Positions 42,115-53,344 of a DNA stretch of 64,000 nt are shown one piece after another (position 1 is the stretch's first letter; each line of letters begins with the position of its first letter). The notes under the pieces are model-generated. The model saw only the letters and a list, made by a program, of their open reading frames with translations, had not been told where the DNA came from and made no database searches. The stretch covers positions 2,666,001 through 2,730,000 of the forward strand of contig MSED01000002.1 of assembly GCA_002099365.1 (NCBI GenBank), read 5' to 3'. The stretch comes from Phialophora verrucosa (lineage: Eukaryota > Ascomycota > Eurotiomycetes > Chaetothyriales > Herpotrichiellaceae). The position numbers were made by a program, and so were the translations under genes.

Positions 42115-44105
42115 ATGTGGCGGCGAAACAACATTCCGGACTACCAGATGAGCTACCAGGCGTACCCATATCCGGATGAGCCAACAATGGATGAAAGATA
42201 TTTGGAGACAATTCACGAAGTCGAGTCTTTGTACAGTCGCCGCAGTAGTGTTGCGGCTACTGCTCTTCCAGAACTCCCTTTGTATGCTCTCCTGTCCGCT
42301 ACTGCCACATGTATCACTGACCACTATTGCACAGCCGCATGGTGCCTCCCATGGATCAGCGCACATCAGTCTATTCACAGGTATCTATCGACGAAAAGCC
42401 TTCTAGCCAGCCGGGCCACGGCCACGAAGTCAGTCAAGCAAGTGTCTCCCCTTTAAGCAGCCAGACCTCATTCCACCCCAACGGCTCCGATGCGTCCCTG
42501 GTTTCCCCCGTCGAACCCGCATTTCCAACTCCCACCCAGCCCGACAAGATCTCCAGAAGCCAGATACCTCGGAAATTGTCGCAGAAATCCCCCGAAGCAG
42601 GTGTAAAGAAACGATGGAACCTACAAAAAGAAGGAAACGAAGAAACCCGGTGGGATGAGTACTCAGGCGAGCCGAACCAAGCAGGGAAGCCGCCCTCTGC
42701 TCGTCCCGGCGTGGTTCCGACGGTTGATTCCCAACAACAATACCCTCAGCTAAAGGAGCGGACGCGGCAGATATTAGCAGGCTTGAAAGACAGAGAGGCA
42801 GTCAAAAAGTCAGCCTGGACCAAAATCCCTCCACCGGTCGCAGCGGACCCTTTGGACGACCCACCTCAGCGGCCTCCATGGAGGGGAGCTAGTGGTCGAC
42901 ACGCCATAGTTGAGCCTGTTAAGAATACTCCCGAAGCTCGGACAAGACCTCTGATGCCGCTAGAGCGTCATAAGCAGCCCGAAAGAGAAGGAGGAAGCCC
43001 AAACTCGGAAGAGCCAATACCACCAAGCAAGACACCCAGATCTCCTATCAATTCACTGTCTGTGGCCGCTTCGCAACTACCCACGGTTAGGAGTGTCGGC
43101 TCAGAAGAAAGTCTCAGGCCTGTTGCACCACTCAAGACTCGAAAGATACCACAACCCGTGTCGCCTCCGGCATTGTCCCCCAAACAACTGGAATATACTC
43201 AATTACACCTCGATAGCCCGTTCCAAAGTCCTGGTCCACCTCCACCTATTTCCGAACCAATCCACAGCCCAGCGCCCAGCACGATCCCAGACTATGGAGG
43301 AGACAGTCCCACCCTTGGCTCCAATGCCCCGTCATTTGTTGAGCCAGGAAGACGTTCTAGCGAGGATTCTGTAGAAACTACTCTGAAACCGAAACCGTTA
43401 CAGCGTGAAGCCGACACCAGCTCAAGTTGGAACACCTACGCGACCGGTACGGTTGACGACGATAGTAGGCACATTCCATCAAGTCCTATTGCACGAGATG
43501 TACTCACCAGCAGCCCTCCTCCAATGGCACAACACTCATACGCAGGCGATCCGATGCCAATAATTCTCCGAAAACGAGTCGCTGCTAACAACAGCGGCCA
43601 CAGAAGCTACGACAACCATGGCGGCATCTCTCCCTTTTCCAACATCTCTGGCCGGAAATCCTCGGCAAACATCCTTCGCAAAGCTGTTGGTAGCGATAAC
43701 TCTAGTCTTGACCGGAATGGTAAACCTCGTGCCGTTTCGCTGATGTCTCATCTCTCGACGACGAAATCCCTTCCACCGACGCCCGTCGAAGTACAAGCTT
43801 CCGAAGCCGCCGACAAACTTGGATCGCTCCAAGCGCGCCTCGACGACCTAGAGCGCCGTAAGCGCAACCTGAACAAGATCATTCAGGAACTGCAAGAATC
43901 ACTGAAGAAGAATGCGATCATATATGACGCGAGAAAACGCAAAGAAGTCGATAAGATGATCACAAACTTGCACATGGAAATGCAAGATATCAAGAACGAG
44001 GAGCACGATGTGCAGTTGAAGTTGCACCGGGTGCAGAAGCGGAGGGATAAGGATGATTTCTATGAGCAGCCGACTGGGTTGTGGATTAAGCGTGTCACGA
44101 CCTGA
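42115..44105 (+). CDS. Disordered proline-rich protein with C-terminal coiled coil
   Basis: Exons 42115-42281 and 42335-44105, with a 53-base intron containing CTGAC, give 645 residues. The N-terminal 500 residues are rich in Pro, Ser, Lys and Gln, with many SP/TP sites, and look disordered. About residues 535-620 form a long heptad-rich coiled coil (DKLGSLQARLDDLERRKRNLNKIIQELQESLKK), followed by a conserved-looking FYEQPTGLWIKRVTT end. The layout suggests a scaffold in cell polarity or cytoskeleton, but no named family is recognised. An exon-1 ATG is preferred because the intron junction keeps LPELPF-RMVPPMDQRTSVYSQ in frame. Confidence 0.82.
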
Positions 44106-45589
44106 AGTGGGACGGACCGACCTTTGATCGCCTGCGACATCGGGGGCTGTGGGAGGTAATAGATCCGAAGACTGTTTGAATCGAGCTAGGATCCGAGAGA
44201 GCATTTACGCCTGATCAAACCACGCCAGCTTAGCTGCAATTCTGGAGACTGGCCTGGACACCGACCGGAATAAGTTTGACAACGAGGCGCTGGCCAAGTT
44301 GCACTCGCTGCAGCTAGGCCACTGGGACTGACTACTGAGATTGGAATGAACAACCTGGACACCTGGAATGATGAGATCTCCAAGGTTCAGAGTAACAACA
44401 ACGGGCAAACCTTCCATCTCTAGACCTAGGATCCAGATGCTCGAGTCGTGCAACAAGGCCAGGCAGGAATATTTTGCGCTGCAACTCCATCCTTCGACGC
44501 TCCAGACCAGGATTCCTTTGCCCAGCTTGAGCAGAGGCTTCTCTCCCGTTCCGCGTGCTTCAAATACCTCCAACCCTTCACCCCGATCGTTCGCACCAAC
44601 AACTACGGCCCACACTCCTGGGAGATATAACGACCCTTGTGTACAAAAACGACAACATTCAACGTCTGTGGAGTTTTCTCAGCCATTCAGCCATTGAGCC
44701 ATTCAGCCATTCGTAAGCCATTGTATACGTACATGCAAATATACCCCACGCCTCTTTCCTGTTGACTTTGCGCCCCCTTCGATTCATATCCAACATTGTA
44801 CATTGGCTACGTTGGCGTTTGGCGAGCTTTTTTCAAAGTTACACTTTTCTTTGCTTGCGAGGGCGCGATTTCCTCGTTGTACACAGTGCACAGTACGCGG
44901 GACGCAGTACGCGGTGGACAGGGCTGGGGGGTGTGGGAATAGGGGAGGCGAGAGGCGGAATGGAATACCTGAGACATGGCGGGACCTTAGAGCACGACAA
45001 CAGAGCATCCTCGGAAAGGATACGTCTTGAGAGATCTAGAAACAAGTAATGCACAAGAACCTGTGAAATCGAGCTCCGGCTCGGGCATCTGTCATGCATG
45101 GACTGTGGTGACTGGCGACCCGTGAAGACAAACAAGCGTGCCCGTGCAAACAGAAGACCTGCACAATACCGAGTACAGTAGACAGGTTACGTCCAGGGAA
45201 TTATCGATCTCTCGTCGAGGACAGAATACAGAATTTAGAGTACGGGATCTACCTTCTTCCAAGTCGAGAGTTAACCCGTGTAAAGCATCGTTGGATAGGG
45301 TAGGTGTGCTTCTGTCACTGATACTAGTTGCCGATTCTGATGTAGGTTTCTATTGCTTTTGGACCATTTCGCCCCGGCTTCATGTTTGTGGCCCATGTTC
45401 TAGGTCTGATCGTGCAATCAAGCAGTTAATCTCCCACGCCGGCTTCCCGCTCCAACCATGCAAGCGCCAGCGAAAAAAGAGGCCTAAAGGGGGCATCACA
45501 GACAGACCTCCTCGGTTCACATTCCCCAGGTAGTGTACAGTAGTCACCCGTGTACAAAGCACCGTGTTGACACAATGCTGAACCTTGAT
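44106..45589. other. Convergent 3' regions; AGCCATTC repeat at 44681-44722
   Basis: About 1.5 kb between converging genes. Short opposed frames (44205-44615 minus, 44368-44697 plus) show no family signature. An imperfect tandem repeat of the word AGCCATTC/GAGCCATT runs from about 44681 to 44722. A CACAGTACGCGGGACGCAGTACGCGG doublet near 44888 is a second short repeat. Confidence 0.5.
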
Positions 45590-48500
45590 TCAAACAAGCA
45601 ACTTGACCAAATCTTTAAACTTCACCGGCTTGCTTAAAAACTGATCAAAGCCCGCGTGCCGAGCCTCGTTCTGCGCAATGTCACTCCCCATACCCGTCAG
45701 GGCAATAATTTTGGTTGGCGTCTTGATGCCTAGTTCTTTTTCAAACTTGCGGATCTCTTTCGTGGCAGACATACCGTCCATCACGGGCATCGATATGTCC
45801 ATGAGGACGTACTTGAAGGCGCGTTTGCCTCCGTCTTCTTGGACTGATTTCTTGTACGCTTCCACCGCTTGGAGGCCGTTGGTGGCAGAGTCGTGAGGAT
45901 GCTTGGACCTACGCACGAAAGTAACCAGCAGGTGAAGGTTGATGTGATTATCGTCGACGACCAGCACGGGCGGTCTATCGGAATCGAGCGTAGGGGAGAT
46001 AGCTTCGTCATCTGCCACATCTGCCGAACCTGTCGACGCCGGCTCCTCTAAGGCGCCCGCGTTCGTCAGGGACGTTCGCCTTAACCGAGACTTGTCCTCG
46101 AAAAAAGAACTTGACGTGTCACAGTGCATTTCAGCCAGGCCAGGACTGCCCATAGGAGGGTCCGGCGCCGGCTGGCTGAGGTCTGATGTGCCTCCGGATT
46201 GGTCCGGATCAGCATTGCACCGTCCCGACGAGACATCCTTTCCTGGTTGGTCCTTTTTGAATGTCAGGGCCACGTTCTGCGACGGTTTCTTTTTCCCCTT
46301 TTCGTCTCTCAGCATCTGCAACCGCTGCATGCAGCGGTGAAGTACTTTGGCCAGTTTTTGAGGGCCGCATGGTTGAGCAATCACTTCGATAACTCTCCCG
46401 ATGTCCGTCAGATAATGCACCCCGTTCGACCTCAACGATGCTGCTTCGAAGGCATTGGTACAGAGGATAATTACCGGAATCTCAAAATCTGCGTTGGGCT
46501 TCCCATGGAAGTTCATCAGATAGTCGATGGGCGGCGGCTCAGGGTAAATGAAAAAATCGGGTGAAAGGCCTTCCATCGTCTTGGTAGTGGTGATTTTCAT
46601 TCTGAACCACTGGTCAATCAAGTTGCGCAATGACGATTCGATTGTCGGCATAGGGACCAGTGAGCGTATGCTGTTGTCGTTAATCTTCTCGTCATACGGA
46701 AGGAGCATACAAATTTCAAGCCCTGCGGTTCGCTCCCTCATCTCTGGGAGGATCTGGAAGTCCGATTCCGCGCTCGCTTCATCCTGACTCTTTGGAAGAC
46801 TGAGCCAAATGCGTACATCGGTGCCAAGGCCTTTCTCGCTAGACAGGTCTATCTTTCCTCCAAGCGAGTCAACTATTTGCCGCACAATGCTGAGTCCAAG
46901 CCCAGTGCCACTGGCTAGCGAATCCTCTTGGGAGAAGGCAGTGAAGGCATGGTTCTTGATGAAGTCATCCGACATGCCGTGGCCCGTGTCGGAGGTCTGA
47001 AGCAGCAGATGTAAATTCGAGGAACTCTTGCTGCGGGAGCGGTCGACTTCAAGCGACACGTTGATGCTACCCTCGCTCGTGTATTTCAGTGCGTTGCCCA
47101 GGATATTCATGACAATCCGTCTGACGGCGCCAGGCTGCGATCTAACCCTCCAATTGACACCGTCGTCAATGTTCAGGGTGAGGCGGACAGGGCTCTTTCG
47201 AAGAGCCGAGTCTTTGCTGATCTGGTCTCTTCTGTCCTGTCGTTGTTGCATAGCGCGGCTCGCTGCTGTCTGGATAGGTGATTTGCCCTCCAATGCATCA
47301 GCATTGGCAGTGCGGAAGACCTGACCAGCGTATACTGCTTCGACCGCTTCCTCGACCACAGTCGCAGCATCGAAATCTTCAACGAGACTGGTTTCAGGTC
47401 TGTCAGGATGCTCAGACCGTTGCGTGGATCCCTTGGCATGACGGTGAGTCCTCGACAGGTTGTTGATCTTGGCGTAATCAAGCACATGGTTGACCGTATC
47501 CAGCAGCGTCTTTCCGCAGGTCTCCACGCTTATCACCATGGATGACTGGAAATCATCCATCGCAGTATCGTGCAGGAATTCAATGCTTCCCAGAATACCA
47601 TGTAATGGCGTACGAAGCTCGTGGGAAATGTTTGCCAGGAAGGTGGACTTGGCTGTATCGGAGAGGGCAAGATCAATGCGATTGACCTCATTCATAACCG
47701 CACTGCTGAATGCTTTCAGATAGATCATGTTGTCCTCGACATTCGTCAGGCTCCCTCCGTCATTGCTCCAGACTAGCAGTCCCGATTGCCATCGCTGCTT
47801 GGCCGTATCCCATAGCGGTAGGAAAATAATGGTCCTCGCTCCTGGAAGCGCTTTTAGAAGAGTCCTGGTTGTATAAAACCGTTTGTCAGTATTGATTCTG
47901 TCGTGTGGGCCCGTGGCGATATCATTCGCAGACACTGATTCAGAACTCTCATCGCTGGATGCCGGTTTCCCAGATTGGTCGAATGAAAAGCATTTGCCCT
48001 TTGGATGGCGGCGCACCAAACGCCGCAAAGCCTGCTCAGGGAGGTTGACTGTCTTGGTGGGATCAAGGACAGAAAGACCCAAGATTTCACCATTCTGCCG
48101 CCCCTTCTTCTGTGAAGATGATGAATCGCTTTGGCCTCGTGTTGAAGCCGAGTTGTCACCAGACGATGAATGGTAATTCGTTGACCTGTCCGCTTGTGGA
48201 TCTTGAGCTTCGCCACCGTCTTGCTTTGCGGATGGTCGGTTCTCCTTTGATCTGGAATGATGCACTCTCGCCACAGAGCCAGAAGTCTCGATTCGGGAAC
48301 CCGAACTCAGATTTGCAGAACTTGCATTGAAGAAAATCACTCCATCTGAACCCAGACAATACCTGAGTATATTTGCCGCACGGTCGAACACGTGGTGCGG
48401 ATCCCTTATCACCTGGTGTTTGCGTGCTGCTCCTTCTTGGCCATGCGATGGTGGAGTGGACTCCTGGCCGGGGAAGCTCCCCGGCATTGGGCCTGAAGAG

Positions 48501-49479
48501 TTCTGTTGTGATGGCTCACTCGGGGAATTCGATGGGGAGGTGCTTGTGCGCCCAGAGTCTTCAGAAGGCGCATTTGCATCCTTGATGACCATGCCTAGGA
48601 AGTTGGGAGATTTGTTACCTTGCGCAATGTTGGGTCGCTCGAGCGTGACACCGTTCTTATCGTCCTTAGTGTCGGTGTTCGGGCTTGGGTTGTCGCTTTC
48701 TTCGCCCAGGTCGCCCTCGATAAAACGCCCTATACCGTGAATGAGGCGTTCTCCTCTCTTTCTGATACTGTCGTTTTTCACACTTTCTAAGTGCTGCATG
48801 ACTATCGCAGACATGTCAACGAGAAAACGCAGTTCGGTAGCTGAGAGACCGTCGCGGGGCTTGTCGTCGGTGGCTGTGTAGACGCCGATAACATGACCAT
48901 GGTTCGTGGTGATGGGTACGCCACAATAGAAGTTCACGCCATGACCGGCGTAACCTCTGGTTTTATAGCTCTCGTGCGTAGCAATGTCACTGATAACCAA
49001 CGCCGGTGCAGTGAAAGTGCAGCCGTCTGGGTCGTGGGCGGTGTAGTCGCCGGGATCCATCGCATCGGCTGAGATGCCACCATCTCGTTCGATAAAAGAG
49101 TTCCCAAACCACAGTTCGTCGCCTTCGCCATGCTGTGCATCGTCCAACAGAGACAGTGTCTTTGTGGCCTCGGCGATGATATATTGCCTGGTGGTGCCGA
49201 GTAGAGTGACTACGCATCTTTTCACATTCAAGCGCAGGCAGCCCAATTGCGCAAAAGCGGTCAGCGCCTTGTCCCGCGACGAGCGAGGATGATGACCATC
49301 TGCCTGCCCTGCAGGTGGCGGCACTGGCCTGGCGGCTTCAAGGTCGGTGGATATAAACGTCTCGAGCCAGGGTTGATAATACCTAGTGTATGCGATGAGT
49401 ATGCTCATGAAGTGAAGCCGGCGTGTGGATGTGATGCGTACCTGTGCATGGCGCGCTCTCGCGCAGCTTCTTTCGCCAT
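45590..49479 (-). CDS. Hybrid histidine kinase with GAF domain
   Basis: Exons 49479-49442 and 49382-45590, with a 59-base intron, give 1276 residues. The short exon 1 (MAKEAARERAMHR) joins YYQPWLETF; an in-frame stop lies upstream, fixing the start. Domains in order: GAF-like (about 50-230, QYIIAEATKTLSLLDD...GVPITTNHGHVIG); a Ser-rich disordered stretch (about 240-460); HisKA with phospho-acceptor His in FLANISHELRTPLHG near residue 598; HATPase with NALKYTSEG near 779, DTGHGMS and GTGLGLSI; and a receiver starting VLVVDDNHIN near 1153 with phospho-Asp in YVLMDISMPVMDG near 1205. No membrane segment is seen, so it is probably cytosolic, feeding a phosphotransfer protein and a response regulator. 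Confidence 0.95.
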
Positions 49480-50118
49480 GTCTAGTTGCAACTCTTGATG
49501 CTCGTCAGCAAATCCTTGCTAGTACTACTGAACACGGCAGAGAATTCCACAGGACTACAGGTCGAACTTGGTTCATGATCGTGGTCGTGTGAAGGAGTCA
49601 CGCAGCATTGCAGCCGAGTGCGGTTACGACTACGCCGTGGAGATGCCAATAACTAGGATTCCAGTGGCGACAACAAGAACAACAGCCAAAAGAGATCTTA
49701 ACAAGATATGCAAACACGACGGTCGAGAAAGCGTGGCACGTGGAAGTTGAGGCGAATCTTGGGGGTGCCTTTTGCTTTTTAACCGTGAATTGGGAAAGAA
49801 TGCGTCATCACCTGTTGGGCTTTCGACGTGAGACAGCATTGAGCATTTCATCGATAGATCCAGGCCGCTCCAGGCGGAATGCACCAAGCGCCTAGAACGC
49901 CAGAGTCAATGACGCAATGATGCAGCAGGTGGCACCGGCACCCTCCCGGTGCCAGTAGGCTTGGATGGTGGCTTGACAGCACGTGACTGGTGGAATGATC
50001 TCACTGGCTTGCACATTCGTCAGCATCGCAACTTTCGTCTGGTTGTACCATGGCTTTCCATGCCGCGAGACTATCGACATTGGCATCCTGAGCACCTGTA
50101 TACCTCTAGTGCCTCAGC
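49480..50118. other. Divergent promoter spacer
   Basis: About 640 bases between the divergent histidine kinase and OPT transporter genes, so both promoters should lie here. Small open frames only; no clear site. Confidence 0.5.
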
Positions 50119-52332
50119 ATGGCGCCTGACAGGGGCCCGCGTGCACCGTCGCCCTCATCATCTCCCTCCCCATCCGACCTCCGGGACCACGAACTGCTCC
50201 CGCAGCCCAGCCAGCACCCCGATGTCTCTCGCGTCCGTTCCGACCATGCCTGCTATGCTACCCCGGGTGCAAATAACTCGGCTCTGGATGGGACCAATTT
50301 CACCTTTCGAGGTGTGGCAGTGGGATGTGGGATTGGAATAATAATATGCTTTTCGAACACATATTTCGGCCTACAGACCGGTTGGGTTTCTGGCATGGCC
50401 ATGCCGGCTTCCTTGATTGGTTTCGCCATCTTCAAGACCCTGTCTCGATATTTGGTGCTTCCGTTCACGCCTGTCGAGAACGTGCTTGTTCAGACAGTCG
50501 CCGGAGCGGTGGGCACGATGCCGTTGGGCCTGGGCTTCGTCGGAGTCATGCCCAGTCTGCAATTTCTACTGAAGAAGAGTGAAGGCGCACCCATGGATTT
50601 GAGCCTATGGCGATTGATCGTTTGGGGTTTTGGCCTGTGCCTGTTTGGTGTCGTCTTTGGGGTCCCACTTCGCAAGCAAGTCATCATTCGTGAACGGCTC
50701 AAGTTCCCCAGCGGCACCGCTACCGCCTTGATGATCAGCGTGCTGCACGGCGGGGCCCAGAACAACGAAGGTAAAGACAGAGAAATCGAAACTCAGGGCA
50801 CCGAAGAGCGTGAAGAACTCTTGAGGGACAGCGACCGAGACAATCAGCCGGTTCAAGCTGGGGAGCAGGACCTTCGCGCCGACTGGAAAAGGCAGATCCG
50901 GTTTCTTCTCATCGCGTTCCTCGGATCCGGTGCATACACGCTCCTCCAGTATTTCCTTCCGATCCTGCACAAATTGCCCGTGTTCGGCACCTATCTTGCA
51001 AATACCTGGGAGTGGACTCTCAATCCGTCACCAGCATATGTCGGACAGGGCATTATCATGGGCCCTTCCACTACCTTTCATATGCTTCTAGGTGCCATTG
51101 TGGGATGGGCGATTTTGAGTCCTCTCGCCAAACGCAGGGGTTGGGCCGCTGGACCAGTTGATGACTGGGAGTCCGGCAGCAAAGGCTGGATCGTGTGGGT
51201 TAGTCTGGCAATCATGCTAGCGGATGCGATAGTCAACCTAGGTTGGCTGATCCTGCGTCCGACCATTCGGTATGGGCCAGACTGGGTCCAGGCTGCCAAG
51301 GAGCACTACGGCAACAGCTCGTCGTGGTACGAACTCCTGCTGGGTAAGCAAGTAACTGGCTATATTGCACTTGCCACAAGTCCAGGTGCCGGTCAGTCGC
51401 CGTCTACCACCAAAGCCCCACCGACACCTTCCGACGAGCCTCCAGACGATGCACCACCGCACCACCTGGTCTCGAATCGCACGGTTGCCATCCTCCTACC
51501 TCTGACGCTCATTATATGTGTGGTATGCATCCATATCACCTTCGGTACTTACATTCCCATCAGCCTGAACATTTTGGCCATCATTCTCGCTTTGCTCCTC
51601 TCCGTAATGGGCGTCCGCGCCCTGGGCGAAACAGATCTGAACCCGGTCAGCGGCATCTCTAAACTCACACAGCTAGTCTTTGCTCTCATCACACCGACAG
51701 GACCTCATCAAAACCACGCCATAATTATCAATCTCCTGGCGGGGGCTGTCAGTGAAGCTGGTGCTCTCCAGGCCGGCGACATTTTACAGGACCTGAAAGC
51801 GGGGCATCTCATTGGCGCGTCACCCAAGGCCCAATTCTATGGCCAACTCATCGGCAGCGTGGTGGGCGCCTTCGTCTCTGCAGCCGTCTACAAGCTCTAC
51901 GTCCACGTGTACCCCATCCCGGGCGATTTGTTCCAGATCCCAACCGCGTATGTTTGGATATTTACCGCAAGGCTCGTCACAGGCAAGGGCTTGCCGCCAA
52001 TGGCGTGGCAGTTTGCACTTCTCTTCGGCGCGGTCTTTATCGTCACCACCACTCTGAGGATCGTCCTACTCGCCTACAAGGACTCGAAACCGTGGTGTGG
52101 CAGGCTCCATCCTTTCATACCTGGCGGCATTGCCGTCGCAGTGGGGATGTACAATACCCCTAGCTTCACATTGGCCAGGACTGTCGGCGGCCTTATATCT
52201 CTGTGGTGGATGCAATGGCTGGGAAGAGGGGAGACAAAAGTCATCGTCCTTGCGAGTGGATTGATTCTCGGGGAGGGTGTGGTGAGTATCTTGAACTTGA
52301 TCCTAGCGAGCCTGGCCGTGCCGCATCTATGA
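50119..52332 (+). CDS. Oligopeptide/metal-chelate transporter, OPT family
   Basis: Single exon, 737 residues with about 14-16 hydrophobic segments. The first 55 residues are Pro/Ser-rich. FRGVAVGCGIGIIICFSNTYFGLQTGWVSGMAMPASLIGFAIFK is the OPT N-terminal block. FTPVENVLVQTVAGAVGTMPLGLGFVG and RLKFPSGTATALMISVLHGG follow; the latter resembles the YSL-like branch. A hydrophilic acidic loop (about 215-260) separates the first group. Near the end, INLLAGAVSEAGALQAGDILQDLKAGHLIGASPKAQFYGQLIGS is the conserved C-terminal block. Members import small peptides, glutathione or metal chelates. The YSL-like features leave peptide versus metal-chelate transport open. Confidence 0.92.
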   Translation: MAPDRGPRAPSPSSSPSPSDLRDHELLPQPSQHPDVSRVRSDHACYATPGANNSALDGTNFTFRGVAVGCGIGIIICFSNTYFGLQTGWVSGMAMPASLIGFAIFKTLSRYLVLPFTPVENVLVQTVAGAVGTMPLGLGFVGVMPSLQFLLKKSEGAPMDLSLWRLIVWGFGLCLFGVVFGVPLRKQVIIRERLKFPSGTATALMISVLHGGAQNNEGKDREIETQGTEEREELLRDSDRDNQPVQAGEQDLRADWKRQIRFLLIAFLGSGAYTLLQYFLPILHKLPVFGTYLANTWEWTLNPSPAYVGQGIIMGPSTTFHMLLGAIVGWAILSPLAKRRGWAAGPVDDWESGSKGWIVWVSLAIMLADAIVNLGWLILRPTIRYGPDWVQAAKEHYGNSSSWYELLLGKQVTGYIALATSPGAGQSPSTTKAPPTPSDEPPDDAPPHHLVSNRTVAILLPLTLIICVVCIHITFGTYIPISLNILAIILALLLSVMGVRALGETDLNPVSGISKLTQLVFALITPTGPHQNHAIIINLLAGAVSEAGALQAGDILQDLKAGHLIGASPKAQFYGQLIGSVVGAFVSAAVYKLYVHVYPIPGDLFQIPTAYVWIFTARLVTGKGLPPMAWQFALLFGAVFIVTTTLRIVLLAYKDSKPWCGRLHPFIPGGIAVAVGMYNTPSFTLARTVGGLISLWWMQWLGRGETKVIVLASGLILGEGVVSILNLILASLAVPHL

Positions 52333-53344
52333 GTTAAGAGCGAAATGTGGAAAGGCTCACGACGCGTGAATATAATCTAAGGAAACGCATGTAAAGACGC
52401 ACGAGAACGGGACCGACGTATGATATCACGAAGGCACGCCGACGTACTTTAGCAGTCATCGTCGCCGGCACACAGTATATATATATACATTATCTATGCC
52501 CCGAACTGTGCTTTATCTCGTCCCTGTTTCGTTCAGGAAAGGGAGCGAAGCCGCTTTAATATGGCACGTGACGGGGCCTCGAGGAAGCCATGGCAGAGCG
52601 TCGTGGGAGCCATGGCAGAGTATGGGGGAGCGCGCCCGAGCACTAGACGAGCCGTAGGGAGCTCGTCTGATGCCCGTTCTCAGAAGCCAATTCGGGCTTA
52701 GGAGGCCCCTTTGAGCCTCGACTATGAGCCTATACCCCAATACTCAGCGCCGAATTTTGACCTCTCTAAAATCCATATCCACATCCAGACCCGAGTGCCT
52801 TGCCGCTGGTCCTGAGCCTTGAGTAAGCAATCTTCAGCTGCAACTGTGGAGTCCTGAGCACTGCTTGACGGGCTCTGAAATGGTACTTGTAGGAGCCTAT
52901 GTAGTGCGGCAAAAGTTGGGCCCTGGATGCCGTTCTGTATCGATAGGTTGTTCCGACAACAGAATGTCCATGCCACCGTAGGAGAATCCCAACTTCTCAC
53001 CTGGATCCGCCCCAGAAGCAAGGTAAACATTCATCTACTTGGGTGTCCATTTCCCCGTGCCAGAGTACGTCCGGATAATCTACATTTTCCTAAGGCAAGC
53101 AACATTAACAGCGCCACACGTGACCTACGTTCTCGCAAAGGGTTCGGAGAGGTATAGGCATGAAGAACAAGATGAATATTGTAGAGGGAGAAGTAGAGGA
53201 GTTGTGAAGCTTTGCAATCTGTCCATGTTGGACATGATACTGTCTTGATCACCCAAGTCACACGCTTGTAGGCGTTCCACCTTTTAGGCAACCTTTCCAG
53301 GCAATCAATCCAATCAAGTTAACAACAACAGAGTCCATCATGCC
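52333..53344. other. Intergenic, no supported gene
   Basis: About 1 kb between converging genes. It holds an AT microsatellite (TATATATATATA at about 52475-52488). Minus-strand frames at 52513-52740 and 52722-53030 look like chance. Confidence 0.5.
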